Below are positions 1 to 13,820 of a DNA stretch of 64,000 nucleotides, piece by piece. Below the pieces are notes generated by a model, which ran no database searches, was not told the origin of the DNA, and worked only from the letters and a program-made list of their open reading frames with translations. Origin of the DNA: Spirodela intermedia (Eukaryota; Streptophyta; Magnoliopsida; Alismatales; Araceae); the NCBI GenBank assembly GCA_902729315.2, contig LR746271.1, positions 67,001 through 131,000 of the forward strand, given 5' to 3'. A program made the translations under genes and the position numbers. Each line of letters begins with the position of its first letter. Positions within the stretch are counted from its first letter, which is position 1.

Positions 1-880
1 TGGTGTTGCCACCACTGCCGGCCGAAAGGGAACCGAACTCGGAGGTGAGCGTCGAAGGCACGATGGGAGGGACAGACGGCGGAGGAGGCGACATCGTCCC
101 CCCTACGCGCCCTGTGGAGGAGCAGAGGAGGAGGGGGGCCCTCGATCCGCAGAGCCCGGCATTACCGGCGAACGACACATTCCCGAACTTGGCCTGGACT
201 GCGTCGGGCACCTTGCCGGAGAGCTGATTGTTGGATACATTAAAATCCTTGAGGCTTGGAATGGCCGCCGCCACATCGGGGATGCCGCCGATGAGGAGGT
301 TGTCTTGAAGGCGGAGGGTGCGGAGGCCAGGGATGTGGGCGAGGGCGACGGCACTGGGTATAGGGCCAGTGAGGCTGTTGTCGGACAGGTCCAGGCGGAT
401 GAGGCGGGGGAGGCGGGCGAGGCCGGCGGCGGGAATATTGCCGGAGAAATCATTGCGGGAGAGGTAGAGAAGCCTGAGATTGGGGAGAAGGAAAGCGGGA
501 GCAAGGGAGCCGTTGAGGCGGTTGCCGCGGAGGTCGAGGATACGGAGCTGATCGAGCAGGGCGAGTGGGTCGAGGGGGCCGCGGAGGTCGAAGGCGGGGA
601 GGGAGAGGGAGATGACCCGCCCTAAACCCGGGGAACAGGTGACGCCGCGCCATCGACCGGAGCAGGCGTCGGGACTGCTCCAGTTGGAGGCGAGGATCCC
701 GTGCGCGTCTGTGCTGAGGCGGAAGGCGGTTAGAGCGTCGGTGTCGTTGGATGTCGCTGCGGCGGGCACTGTCGCTAGGGGAGAGAAAAGGAGGACGAGG
801 AGGAGTCGCGAAGCGAGGAAGGGTGCGTAAAAGAAAGGGGGGGAGATTAGGGGTGTCCCCGAACGATGGGGGGACGCCAT
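1..880 (-). CDS. LRR receptor-like kinase, N-terminal part (runs off the left edge)
   Basis: The frame is open from an ATG at 880-878 down to the left edge, giving about 293 residues. They start MASPHRSGTPLIS, followed by a hydrophobic leucine-rich stretch (LASRLLLVLLFSP) that serves as a signal peptide. An LRR N-cap follows (NDTDALTAFR...NWSSPDACSGRWRGVTC, with the cysteine pair typical of LRRNT_2). Then come about five plant-type repeats: LDLRGNRL, LYLSRNDFSGNIP, LDLSDNSLTGPIP, LRLQDNLLIGGIP and FNVSNNQLSGKVP. A C-terminal cap (FAGNAGLCG) leads into a Pro/Ser-rich juxtamembrane stretch. The membrane helix and kinase domain would lie beyond the window. A short ectodomain with this cap resembles LRR subfamily III kinases, many of which are catalytically atypical pseudokinases; that cannot be judged here. 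The gene is divergent from the RAD5A-like gene. Confidence 0.85.
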   Translation of the reverse strand, partial: MASPHRSGTPLISPPFFYAPFLASRLLLVLLFSPLATVPAAATSNDTDALTAFRLSTDAHGILASNWSSPDACSGRWRGVTCSPGLGRVISLSLPAFDLRGPLDPLALLDQLRILDLRGNRLNGSLAPAFLLPNLRLLYLSRNDFSGNIPAAGLARLPRLIRLDLSDNSLTGPIPSAVALAHIPGLRTLRLQDNLLIGGIPDVAAAIPSLKDFNVSNNQLSGKVPDAVQAKFGNVSFAGNAGLCGSRAPLLLCSSTGRVGGTMSPPPPSVPPIVPSTLTSEFGSLSAGSGGNT

Positions 881-1773
881 GCGGGACGACAGAAGAGGAA
901 GGTGTGAGGGGGTTGGACTGCAGAAGAAGACCCGAAGAGGAAGGCCAAGGCGAGGTTCTGAAGGGCCCGAGTCAGAAAAGAGGGATGAGTGCGAAGACCA
1001 CTACAGTGCGCGTGCCGTGTTTCCCGGGGGTGGGGAGGGGTGCTGAAGTCCCCGGTGAGCGGGAAGGAGACGAGTTTTGGGCTTTCAAACTGAGTGGAGG
1101 GGGACCGCAACGGTCGCGCCCCGCCGCAGGGCCTCTCCTTTTCCGGGGACGGAGAGGGAGGCGGGGCTCTTAGCGCCTTCGGGGCTGCCGATAATGATGA
1201 GGGTTGCAGGACGGGCGCTCTCGCAATGGGGCGAGAGTCGGGGGCGCAGTACTCACTACTCCCTGGACGATGATGAGGATACCGACGCATAAATTTTTGG
1301 TTGAGTAAAGAGAAACTAGGAGGCGGACGGGGCATTTTCCAATTAGCTAGAGTTGAATCAGCGCACGGTGAAGTCGTTTGCGAAAAACGTGAGCAGGGGC
1401 CTCGGATACGCGAGGCAGACTTCCGACGCGGCGATCGAAAACTACGAAAGTCGTCCGTTCTCTTCATGCCGCGCGCGCGCGAGTTCTGTGATGATCGGTC
1501 ATCGGTCGGTCCTCCTCTTCACTAGCATCGTCGGCAAACCCCCCCGGTCGGAAACGTCGGATCGAAGAACCCCCCCTCCTCCATCCCTTCGGTCCACTGT
1601 GTTATTACGCTCGTTCGCGCTCCCGCGCCTACGTCCGTCCCCTCCCCGCTCGTGCGGGAAAATCGTTGACTTCTGACTCCTCCTGCGTGTCCTCGTCCCA
1701 GCCAGTTCCCCGCGCCGACCCTATTCGGCCGTTGCTCGCGGTTCCCCTCTAGGGTTCTTGGAACCCCCCTGCA
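881..1773. promoter_or_regulatory. Divergent intergenic region between LRR-RLK and RAD5A-like genes
   Basis: This stretch of about 0.9 kb separates two start codons that point outward, so it must hold both promoters and 5' leaders. It is GC-rich. The part next to the helicase gene is C/T-rich, with a 'ctctagggtt' element at about 1746-1755. I see no clear TATA box for either side and no conserved coding frame; the ORFs crossing it are low-complexity. Confidence 0.6.
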
Positions 1774-4700
1774 ATGGGGAATCGGAAGGTGACGCCCGAG
1801 CAGATCTCTGTCGTGCGGTCCGTCGTGGGCGGTGACTTCCCCGAGATGGATATCATACGCGCCCTCCACCTGGCCAACAACGATCCCACAGCCGCTATCA
1901 ACATTATATTCGACGCCCCGGCGCACTTCCAGTCATCAGTCCCCGCCTCACAGGGTGACGGCGCAGGAGCTACTCCTCCCTCTCCCACTACCCCAGCCAC
2001 CCATGCCCCTTGTGGAATGTCTGGGATGCGCAAGGTTCCCGGTGCCACCCCCTCGCCCAGTGCAGACCATCTTACCCATCCCGCTCGAGACGCAGACAGC
2101 GTAGATTGCCATTCCGAAGAAGGGGCGACCTCCACCCATGTTAACTGCGTCCATTACCCACCAGAGGCACCATCGGGGGATATCGACCGTAAGGCGACTG
2201 AACCAGGAACCAGAGATGACAAGAACAACGACTGGTGGCTGGTCGGCAGATGCGACCTCACCGGACTGTCCACATGCAAAGGTCGGAGGCTGAAGGCCGG
2301 TGAATTGGTGAGCTTCTCTTTTCCGTCTACAAAAGTTGAGAGCTCCTCATCCACCGCAAGATTTCCGAGTCGAGGACGACAAGTGGCTTCTTGTTCAGAG
2401 ATTGTCAGATTCGCGACTCCGGATTCTGGAGAGGTCGGGCACTTTTTTCAAATCCTTAACGTTTTTATGCTATTCTCGGAATCAGCTGACGAACACCATG
2501 GTCTTATGTGCTTTTGTCCGGGTACAATTTAGATTGGCCGCATTCCAAATGAATGGGCACGTTGCCTAGTGCCACTCGTAAAAATGAATAAGGTTCGGAT
2601 TGAAGGGTGCTGCAAGTCTGCTCCTGACGTGCTCAGCATCATGGACACCCTTCTCCTGTCTGTCAGGTATGGACAAGGTAATATTTGATTATAGCAACGT
2701 CAGTAAATGGAACCTGCACTAGGATGTTCGCATTCGCTGTTCCCAGCTCCTACGAGCACCAAATCGTTCCTCTTCTTTATCAGATTATTTACATTTTAGT
2801 CGCAGCATATTATTTGAGCATTTCGCCGTAAACACCTTATTCACCGTTGATTTCCTTGCAGCGTGTACATCAACATTCGTTTATTTGGAAAGCACCACCA
2901 GACGCCACTTAAGTCTTCCCTTTCGGCCACTGAGGGGATGACAATCCATCCCCTCTCAACTCTCTTCAAATTAATAGGTCTGGAACCTTTCAAGAAGGTT
3001 AGCTACTTTATGTTAATCGTTCTCCGTGCTGATATTATTCTTCTGCGTTTTTTATTTGTAAGATATGATATTGTTGTGAATGTAAACTTTGTGATGCAGA
3101 GGCCTAAGGATGAGCTTGTGTGGCCAATGTCTAGTGATGAGATAGTATTAGTTTGTGATCATTCATGGATCATGTGTATTCTTACTAAGTGGGATTGAAT
3201 TTTTAAATAGCGTGCATAAGCAAGGTGTTAAGGTAGCGTCTGGTTTCAAGAACAGGGAAGCTCAAAATTGCAGGGGTGGATTGCAGAGTGCGATTTTTTC
3301 TTTTTTTCTCATGGAAATGAAGGATAAACTAAATTTATAGAGTCTCTGGGGATATTCCTGGAAGTTTTTTCAGAATTATAACGTACAATGGTGTTGCAAG
3401 ATATATGTTGCAACACATTGAAGATGTTTAGGTCTGTTCTGGGAGAGATGCAATAATTGAAATCAATTGTGATTAGTGTATTTATGGAGAAGTTATGGAC
3501 GGAAAGCATTCGTAAACCAGAGGAGGTGCCAAGATCTATGCAGAAACGTATTGCAAATAGTATTAATGAGTGCGAGTAGCGGTAAGGAAGAATGCTTTCT
3601 GTGGTGTGCCCAAAAAATTACAACAATCGGAGGCTAAACTAAATGGAATCAAAAGGTAAGGCTGGATGAAGGATCTAACTCTTTAGCAGTTTTTTGGTAA
3701 AGTGAAGTACACTGAAATTCTCCTGCTTTAGCTAAGAATAACCAATGTTTTATTTTCATCATTGCTTTGTGGATTGAATTTTTTATGCTCATGTAAGACT
3801 TCTGAAATTTCCTTAATTCCTGTTGGCATCGTTTACCAAATGCCACGTGATTAAAAATAGGATCCTATCACTTTGCTACTTATCGTTTCCCAATGGACGA
3901 AAAATGCCAATTGTAACATGATACCTTTGACGAAAAATGTCATGCTATCTGATCAGGCGGAATTTACCCCAGAGGACCTTCTTTCAAGGAAACGACCTCT
4001 AGAATGCAAGGTACGTGCTAATTTGACAACTTTTTTATTTTGAGGGATACTGAATGACGTTATTTAAGCAGGAAATGCATCAGGTACTTGCTTCAGTATT
4101 ACCATCAGAGAATGGCAGGAAATTAACTAATGGCACAAGCAACAGTGAAAAAGAGCATGCAGCTGTTTCAGACTCTGATGTAGACAATATTGTTGGCATT
4201 TCTGACAAGTCGGATCTGAAGGTATTTTTCTTAGTTTAGATCATTTAATAAGTTTTAAATTTATGCCATAGTTTGCCAGTAGAGAAACTAAATTATCTCA
4301 TTATAGGAAATGGATCCACCTAATACCATGCAAAGTGAGCTACGGTCTTATCAAAAGCAGGCTCTTCACTGGATGATTCATCTTGAGAAAGGAAGATGTT
4401 TTGATGAGGCAGCAACAACTCTTCATCCTTGCTGGAATGCATATCATCTTGCAGACGAGTATGTTGGTGCTTTTTCTACTTGATTATCGTGTGTAGTTTC
4501 CGGAAAAATCTTTGATATCATTGCTTCTATACCAGGAGGAAGCTGATTTTATATTTAAATGCATTTTCTGGTGAGGCAACCACCAAATTTCCTAGTGCAC
4601 TTCAAATGGCAAGGGGAGGGGTACGTGGCTAAATAGCAGAACTGTTGTGATTTCTTCAGAATTTTGTTCTTTCTAGCGATGACTATTTATTATGTTATGC

Positions 4701-7700
4701 GTTTGAAGATTCTGGCAGATGCAATGGGCCTTGGAAAGACCATTATGGCCATATCTCTTATGCTGACGTGCTCAGACAAAGGGTGCTCATATGCTTCCTC
4801 CGCTAGTCAGGCTTCCATTGCTACAAATGATATGAGCACATCTGGCCTATCTCCGGGTACACCAAAGAAAATAGCAAGCATTTCCAGTTTCAGCAAGTTG
4901 ATGCAATGCAGGCAACCATTTATTGGTGGGGGCAATTTAATTATTTGTCCTATGACATTGCTAGGCCAGTGGAAGGTATTGTTGAGTTATTTCATTTTGT
5001 AATTTTGTTTTATTTCTGCATGCTATATAACACATTAGTTCTGTCTTCGTAAGAGGAAGTCAGTCAGCTTGTTTAGTTCGCTAATTTGATGTCTAAACTT
5101 GGGTTGGAAAAAACTTTGTGCCACACGGAGTTATGAAAAGTGAAATAAACCTTATCAATGTCACTGGCGTGGTTGCTACTTTATGTTCAAAACTCGCGTT
5201 ACAATTATATTAGTCCATTGGAACATCATAAACATACGTCTATACAGATACTGGCACGTATCAAGGATTGAGTCTGAGATTTATAGGATTCAAAGAACGA
5301 GTGATTCACATATGTGAGTTGAACCAAGGCACATAAAAAGCACATAAAATGTAAAGATGGTGTAAGTCCGTTATCTAGAATGTTTTTTAAAGTACATAAA
5401 ACGAAGTTGGCATCCATTATATAGAATGTCTTTTAAAATTACAGAAGAAACATGTACGTGACATCTGCATATTCAGTGAGATATGTTGTTCTTGATCTCC
5501 TTGCAGGCAGAGATTGAAACCCATGCCCGGCCAGGCTCTCTTAGCATTTATGTCCATTATGGACAAAGTAGACCGAAGGATGCAAAGCTTCTTGCACAGT
5601 ATGATGTCGTTCTAACAACATACGGTGTCTTGTCGTCAGAATTTTCAGCTGAGGTAGCCTGGTGTTGATTTTACAGTGATACCCATTGCTTTCCTCATTC
5701 ATCTCATTTCTGCAGCTGTCCTGTTGATTGTGGTGATGTTCTTGCAGAATATCGAGGAAAAAGGTGGACTATACTCTATATGTTGGTTCAGGGTCGTGCT
5801 TGATGAAGCACATACCATCAAGTCTTCCAAAAGCCAGATTTCTTTGGCTGCGTCTGCTCTAACTGCTGATCGGCGTTGGTGTCTTACTGGAACCCCGATC
5901 CAGGTACTGCCTGTTTAGTCGGTTGCACATTATGATTTTATCTATGCTTAAGTTCCTGTTTCCTTTATCCAGTTTTTTTATTATTGTTCTTATTTTATTT
6001 TTACTTTGATCAGTTTTGTAATGTCTTGGTTTTGATTTTATTTGCCCGTTCCTTTGGCAGAACAATCTGGAGGATATTTTTAGTCTTCTTCGGTTCTTAA
6101 AAGTGGAGCCTTGGGGTATCTGGGGCCTGTAAGTTTACCAGTGGTGGTTCTACGATCGTTTGGCTATTGTCCATTCCTGTTCTGCTTGATATTTCTATAC
6201 ACAGATACATAGTATACATTATTTCAATGTGATTTCATTTTTTTTCATTATGACACTTCTAGACGATTATATCTATATCATATATATATATATATATCGT
6301 GGATATGGATATCATGGTGTTTTATTTTGACGGGAATATTGGTGTTTAATCTGTAAAAGTAAAATTATTCCTTAGTATTCATCCTTGACCACCTGACATT
6401 TTCATGAAAATCATTACGCAAGAAATTTTTAATGCTCTTTTAATGAAAAATAGTGTTGATTTGATTTTACTTGGTGTCTTTATTGTTCATTATTTTTTTC
6501 TCACCTCTTTTGTAAAGGTGGTATAAGCTCATTCAGAAGCCTTATGAAGAGGGAGATCAACGTGGGTTAAAATTGGTCCAATCTATATTAAGGCCAATAA
6601 TGCTGAGAAGGACGAAGTTTAGCACGGACACACAAGGAAGGTAAGAAAATTATTCAAGTCTATGACGGCCAACTATGTCCTCGGATCATGATCAAAACAC
6701 TGGAGATTTTGTTGAGATGCACTCTATGATGTGTTCCTCAACTCCAAGCTGTTGCATTGGACTTAGCTAGGATGTGAATGGATAGATGTAGGGGTTGTGT
6801 TCACCCTGATTTTTCTCTTCATGGATTCATGTCTTTGCTGATCCCAAGTTATTTTTCTAATTTACATTTGTCTGTTTTTTAACGCAGGCCAATTCTTGTT
6901 CTTCCCCCTGCAAATGTGGAGGTAGTATACTGTGAATTCACGGAAGCTGAAAAGGACTTCTATGATGCACTTTTCAAGAGGTCTAAGGTATTTTGTTTTA
7001 ATGTTTCTTTCTGTTGCAGTTTCTTTTTCCTAATTCTTGGATGCTTCTTAAGGGAATATCTTATTTCAGGTAAAGTTTGACCAATATGTCGAACAAGGAC
7101 GGGTTCTTCATAACTATGCTTCCATTCTGGAATTGCTTTTACGCCTTCGTCAGTGCTGTGATCATCCATTTCTTGTAATGAGGTCTGTCTCAGATCATTT
7201 GACTAGATTCCTCTTATATTACCATTCTGCTATTTCAACCTCCATTGTTTTTCATAGATTTAATTATTTCGTTGATGAATTAAAATTTCCACGTCTCTGA
7301 GGAGTCAAGAACTGTTCAATTACAATTTCCTAGGGGATCTAGAGTGATTGGAGGTCGTCTCTTTCTACAATAGCTACTAGATTATCCATCATTGTATAAC
7401 ATGGCAATTAACTTGCTTTTCATGAACGTTATTTGGAAGATCCTTTCCTTCTTCTTTTTTTCTTTTTCTTTTGTGTGGCTTGCATCTGTGTTTCCGTTCT
7501 TTTCTTGGTGGTCGTTGGTGTTTCCTTCCGCTGTGCAAATATCGCTTTAAATCATTGTGGATGCAATTGAAAACATCCTATGTCTCATTTCAGTGTCTTC
7601 TGTTATTAATTTTGTATACTAGCTCTTCTCCTCCTAACCAATACTCCTGCTTGCTCAGCCGTAGTGACACACAGGACTTCTCAGATCTGAATAAACTTGC

Positions 7701-10700
7701 AAAGCGTTTCCTTAAAGGTGGTCGTGTTTCTTCAAATGTTGACTCAAAGGATATGCCTTCTAGTGCATATGTTGAGGAGCTTGTAAATGAGCTCCGTAAA
7801 GGAGAAAAAGGGGAGTGCCCAATTTGCCTTGAAGCTTTTGAAGATGCTGTTTTGACACCTTGTGCACATTGTTTGTGTCGGGAATGCCTCCTAGCTAGCT
7901 GGCGTTGTGCAGCCAGTGGTCCTTGCCCGATTTGTAGGTACCTTCTGACTTCTCTGCTCGTGCCAATTGTCCACTATATGGTAGTTTTATCCCAATTTTT
8001 GTGTGACATTATCTACTTAGATTTGTTAAGATTATATTTTCTTATTTGCAGGAGAATAATACACAAGACTGACCTTATTACTGCTCCAACTGATAGTCGG
8101 TTTCAAGTTGATATAGAGAATAACTGGGTGGAGTCCTCAAAGGTATCCATGCTTCTGAAGGAACTGGAAATTCTTTGCAGTTCAGGCTTAAAAGGCATCA
8201 TCTTCAGTCAGTGGACTGCTTTTCTGGATATCCTCCAAGTTCCCCTTTCCCGGTAAAATTCCTTGTGCGCACGAACATGACTGCTTTTCTGTTGGGCTCG
8301 AATCGTTTTCCTGTGCTACTTTTTGATTCTTCTGAGATTATGATCCATGTTTAGAACCTTCGCCATTTCAATCTCAGAGTGTCGTAGTATGGACCTGAGA
8401 AAGGTGTTATCAATTTAGTGACATCAGCTAATTCAGCAAGAAATTTTGATGTACATTTTTGGCGGAAGGTCAATTTTAGTAAAATTGGGTTACTGCTCAC
8501 TTTGAAAACTGTAATGTAAGGTTTTAACTGAATTTAAATATCTGCTGTTCGACTTGGGGACGAAACTAGTCTGTTGTGTAGTTCTGGAGGATTGAATGGG
8601 TCAGAAAATATATGCAATCGCTTATTAAATTTTTGACTAGTATTTTATGGGCATAAACTAAAAAAACCCTCTGGTAAAGCACATCACTGGCAAAACAGTG
8701 AGATGTTGAGGTTCATTTCTCCTTTGTTCATCTGTATGAATTGGTGGTGTGGATAAGATAGTTAATGCCCTGAAAATCACGTAGACCTTTAGAAAGGCCT
8801 GCTGTCACAGTTCTTTGCTCTTGTAGTTCTTTCCCTAGATAGAAAATGTGTTTTAGCTCTTGAATAAAAATTATTTACGGATGTTTTACACCTAGAAATT
8901 CACGAATTGGTTGTTTTAGAGGATTTAGAGGTAACCAATTTGGAGGCTTGACCTGGTTGTGAGGTACTTGTCGCTTGGGGTTGCTGCACAAGAGATGCTC
9001 TTTGGTTTCATGTGTAAGATAAGTTGAAGTGCAATTTACTGATCCTTGCCAATACCTGACGTAAGTTGAAGTACAGTCTATTAATTTGTGAATTTTATGT
9101 TCAGGTCAAAACTTGCCATTAACTATTTTTTTCACTTCGCTTTCACTGTCAGTTAATTTGAATCCATTAATGAATACTCCACTTTGCATGTACTCTGTGG
9201 TCATTCCTGAAGTATCATGGATAGATTGGACCTGATCATTGATAGATGCCATGATTTTTGGATCTTAAAATCTCCATTGTAGTGGTAGTTGTAGGCCATG
9301 CTCTCACACCCGGGTTTGGTAGCGCATGTCAAGCTCAGTTATCTGTGCGTCTTAATTGCGGTTTAACTATTGTCACTCTGTTTTGTTTACATGCATCATT
9401 TTAACTGTGTGATGATTGAAATATTGTTCAGAAAAAGTATTTCCTTTGTTCGATTGGACGGGACTCTAAACCAACAACAACGTGAGAAGGTTATAAATCA
9501 ATTTTCGGAGGAAAAATCTTTAACGGTATACTATTGGGTGTCGAACTTTCTATGTTTTTTTTTTTTTTTTTTTGATGCTGCGAATCACAATGTCTGAGGT
9601 ACATTGGTCTCCTAATGCAGGTGTTACTCATGTCATTGAAGGCTGGGGGTGTTGGGATAAATCTTACAGCAGCATCTCATGCTTTTCTCTTGGTGTGTGA
9701 AACCCTTCTCATTGCATCTGTTGATTGTTAGTGGATGACATGTTTGTGCATATTGGATTGCATATTTCTTATTGGTGCCTGGGTAAGTTTGTTTGTTAGC
9801 ATTTGGATGTCATATAGAGACAATATCATGGTGGAAAGTTATGCATGTGTTAAGCGAAAAAGTCTAAATATTTAATGAGAAAAGCTGTCTGCCGTTGTAG
9901 GTTGACATTTCGTTTTTCTGGGGCGGTTGGACTAAAAATCCTTCAGAACGAGAGAGGATAGTGCCTTAAGTTGCTTACAGGTTTAATTGGTTCAAGTGCA
10001 ACCCACGACTCTTTCAGGCTTCTAGATGCTAAAAACTCTTTTGGAGCGTCATCTGTGGCAAAATATAGATTCTAGCTTTGCTGATTTAACTCATGAAAGT
10101 CCAAAATCTAAACTAAAATATTTTCCCCCTTGCCTTACGTCCGTTTATAAGAAAATGGTTGTTTTATCTTTTTTGATAGATGCTTAACCTGGTAGAATTT
10201 GGCGGGACCCGTATTTTGTTCGTGGGTCTCTAGTTCCAATGGCTCAGCATTAATTCAAGCGATGAAAAGATCTAGAAAATGCTCAGATTTTCTTCAGCCT
10301 GCTTTATTTACGATTCAGGAATGAATTTTCTTCTGTGCGCCGAGACGCTTGGGGATTCATTTGGCTCACAAGGTCGTTAATAACGGGGCTTGCCGAGCAA
10401 AAATATAACCACTTTAAATATTGTTGATGAAATTCCGTCAAATAAAAGGAAACATTTAGCTTTTCTTGGTTTCTACAATCTTCGTAGCGCTTAATTGGTC
10501 ACGTCGAAACAGGAATGGATATCTTGATTTCATTGCCCTGGAGTTTTTGAACTCAACCTGACAATTGCCTCTATCCCAGACTGTTGATGTTGTATGCTTT
10601 TGATGGCGTAATCATGTTTCATTTGTTCTTTGCTTGGACATGATGGCAACACGTATATTCTTTGATTTGCGTTTGCTCTTCTATGTGATGAAAGGATTAT

Positions 10701-12201
10701 AAGTTCCGTCTCTGAGTCATCATGATTCTTGATTCCCATTTTTTCCAGGATCCATGGTGGAATCCTGCAGTGGAGGAACAAGCTGTGATGCGCATTCACC
10801 GGATTGGTCAGACTAAAAGTGTATCAATCAAAAGGTTCATTGTAAAGGTATTTTCCATCAGTTAAACTAATTATTGTCTATCTTTGAATCCGTATCACTG
10901 AATTGAAGCTTGTCCCAGCTTATTAGTGATCGTATCGTATCAGCCTATGAATCTCGTGTGGATTTCTTATGATCAGGTGTTGTGAATATGATATCATGAT
11001 ATATTTTCTCAGTCTATCTGGATTATAGCTTGCTGTGTTAAGGTAAAAGATATTTTATTCTTCACTCGGGTAACGCGATAAAATTTAAGGTGCAACAATC
11101 TGAGCCTATCCAACTGCGAAATGAATTCTATCTTGGGTAATACACAAAATGAAGGCCATCTTCCCTGAAAAGTATGGTGCTTGGTTTTAACGAAACTGAG
11201 AAAGGAAGGAAGTTATCTGTGTTTATGCACTTACAAGTACGAACATTTGGCTATGGTCATAACTTATTTGCTGTTATTCTTTGCTGTTTGGAGCTGGCAT
11301 TTCTGGCTGTCACCCTGAACGAGATGTATCGTAGAAAAAAAAAGTCGTTTCTGTGCTTCCCAGGCGAGTCGGCTTAAAAGGCTTCTCTTTATCACACTAG
11401 TGCTTCTCGGTGGTCTTCTTTACCATATTAGTCATCATATTAGTCATCATGTAGCTGGGACATCATCATACATTCCTAAAGCATGTTTTGCCTATGAAAG
11501 TTGTGTGCCAATAATATGTATTAATTACTATCTCGCGATGTTGTTTAGCAGCAACATTCTTAAGCCTAAGCTGTCTGACGAAAATGACTTTATCTCATCG
11601 TTGAGCTCAAAACAAGCTAGACGAAGCTAGTTTTTTGGGCATCAAGGAAACTATCCACCCACAAAGCACGAACCAGGATTATTCAGGGACATGGCACTTC
11701 CGTGAGTGCTTAACAAATGTTTTCTGGATAAAAGGATCTTATGATGTGCTGTTAAACGTTTTTAAGGTTTATCATGGCAATGATATGGATGGCGTTTGAT
11801 AGGGCTTGATGAATGGAAATGTTCTGCACCAGCAGGCTACAACCTTACTCGCCTTAATCACCCAAGACATTATGGTTTATAGTATTTGTAGGGGCCTAAG
11901 GTCAAGGGTCGTCTTTCGTTTTGCCCTCAATATCACAAATTCTCATAATTTTCGTAGTTTGTTTTTTCAACTCTTCGTCAGTTTTATGAGGTTCCTACAC
12001 GCGCGGGATCTATTTGTCGACAGATGAAAACCACGGTTCTGTTCCATCTTGAATCACGGGTAATGTTATTTTGTTCAGGGCACGGTGGAGGAGAAAATGG
12101 AAGCGGTGCAGGCCCGAAAGCAGAGAATGATTTCGGGCGCCTTGACGGATCAGGAGGTCCGCACAGCGAGAATAGAGGAATTAAAGATGCTCTTCAACTG
12201 A
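1774..12201 (+). CDS. RAD5A: RAD5A-like DNA repair helicase/E3 ligase (SNF2 + HIRAN + RING), 20 exons
   Basis: Exons: 1774-2433, 2533-2666, 2862-2997, 3957-4010, 4072-4221, 4307-4458, 4536-4620, 4709-4975, 5507-5653, 5748-5903, 6061-6128, 6518-6640, 6888-6987, 7070-7182, 7659-7937, 8052-8252, 9432-9525, 9621-9692, 10749-10847, 12079-12201. The product is 1070 aa. The N-terminus (MDIIRAL..N.DPTAAIN) matches plant RAD5A. A HIRAN domain spans about 152-265 (DWWLVGRCDL...IGRIPNEWARCL). The SNF2 ATPase starts near 388, with Walker A DAMGLGKT (about 461-468) and DEAH (about 614-617). A C3HC4 RING sits between the helicase lobes at about 835-875 (CPICLEAF...CAHCLCRECLL...CPIC). The helicase C lobe includes RLDGTLNQQQREK and RIHRIGQTK. 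In this family the protein acts in nucleus in post-replication repair, polyubiquitinating PCNA and remodelling stalled forks. All key residues seem intact. Introns 16, 18 and 19 exceed 1 kb. The family call is firm; RAD5A over RAD5B rests on the N-terminus. Confidence 0.95.
6284..6297. repeat. (TA)n tract in RAD5A-like intron 11
   Basis: A short alternating TA run lies in the AT-rich intron between exons 11 and 12. It is neutral-looking simple sequence. Confidence 0.8.
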
Positions 12202-13820
12202 AGGCCGGAGAATCCCGAGGGACCGTTTGACCACTGTTCCTGCCCTCGGTGGGCCGGCGTGTTTGCTAGAAGGCTTGCTCTGGCGGACCGGAAATCGGCA
12301 TCCTTTTGGCGCGGGAGGGGAACCGAAGAGTGGATGAAGAGGTTTTTGGCCGGCAGGTTCGAGTACAGAACACCGATGTGCGTGGCGGCGGCGGCACGTT
12401 CGGGGGCCTGCGAAGATGTGAGGTTTCCGAAGTGACTGGACGGGGCGGTGGGGTCGTGGTTTTGGGGAAGCTTGCCGTCTTAGCCGGCTGTCGCGAGTAG
12501 AGAAATGGGGCTAGCTTGTAGGGGTGACCGGGGGCTGGCGGCAGTCTCCCTTGTTTTGTGCGAGGGAATCTCGACTCCTGGCGCCGAGGAACATGTATTT
12601 TAACAGTTCAGAGAACGGCCGCAGTGCGAGCACCCCAGCCGGTGGTGGCCTCTGGATGGAAAAATGCGAGTACAATCTGTCTCCTCGGCTACCCGAAGAA
12701 CACATTTGTTTTGGTTTCAGACGGAGCCAACATATTAAGGTGAGTGAAGGACATGGATGCTCTTCTCGAGACACGCAACTGGCGGAGCAGGCCCTCGGTC
12801 CTCGCTCGTCCGGGGCCGAACCCCCCGCTGTGGACCTCGTCATGGTTAGGCGATGGTACCGTGGAGCTCCTGGTACGTCCACCGGGCCGCTCCGCGAATG
12901 CCTTTTCCGCAGATCGTCCAGTCAAATCGGGGATTCGAACTCTGTTCTACGTCCTCGTCTTCTAATGCCCATTGGGATCCCTTACGTGCCCGCCGCGACG
13001 GGCCACGTCCACGTGCCCCCCGCGGCGCCGCCGGCGGTTGACTGTCTGACGGTGGACTGTGCTGTTGTTGTTGTTGTAACTGTTGAGCTCGTGGTAGAAG
13101 AAGGGGTTCGATTGGGTTCATCAAGGACCGGTCAGAGTATGACTTGACGCGCGCAGGGGGAGGGAGAGCTTCGCCAGGACGGGAGGGGCGTCACGGTCTG
13201 TCCCCTCCTGGAGGGAGCTCACGCTGAGAGCCGCATAAACCAGAAGCTTTCATGCTCTTTACAACCGCGTAATGCATCGTCGCGACAAGGGAAAGGCACG
13301 TCCCATACATAGGAGGGGAGACAGCCTCGTCAACCAAACTCAGCAAGAACTTATATTCAAACATCACCGAAGCCGCCTTCCGCTTTATTTCGTCTCCAGA
13401 TACAACAAATCAGAAAAAAAGAAAAAAAAAAGTCGGGGCACCTTGAGCGTCCTGCGAGCTCGCCGACGCCCCCCCCCGCGCCCCCCAACCTGCTTCCGCT
13501 CTCCCCCGCCGCTGCTTCTCCGAAGACAGAAGATGGCGGAATATGCCCTCTACGGGCTCGTCCCTCTCCGGCCAGCGAGCTGGGAACGATAGCCATATAG
13601 AAACACCTGACAGACATCCTCCATACAGTTGGGCAGCTAAGTAGACAGAAAACCACCAGGAGAAGGAAAGAGGAAAAAAAATTAAAATCCCCGCATGCGG
13701 CATCTCTTCGTCTCAGCCGCCGGGGAATCCTATGGGAAGGCGTGGCATCAGATCGCTCCGAGAGCATCTCCGAGATCGCTGGACTGGAACGAACAAGGTT
13801 CCACTTCACGCCCCGCTTTG
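12202..13820. other. Convergent intergenic region (3' ends of RAD5A-like and CSLA genes)
   Basis: The stretch of 1.6 kb lies between two stop codons that face each other, so it holds both 3' UTRs. It contains a (GTT)n run at about 13061-13077. Several open frames cross it on both strands (for example 12524-13147 plus and 12511-12882 minus), but they overlap one another, match no family I know and look like GC-driven chance ORFs. I see no other gene here. Confidence 0.6.

Noticed and set aside
12524-13147. Plus-strand open frame of 207 codons between RAD5A-like and CSLA genes
   Set aside because: No conserved motif, overlaps several other chance frames in GC-rich DNA, and sits in convergent 3' UTR territory.
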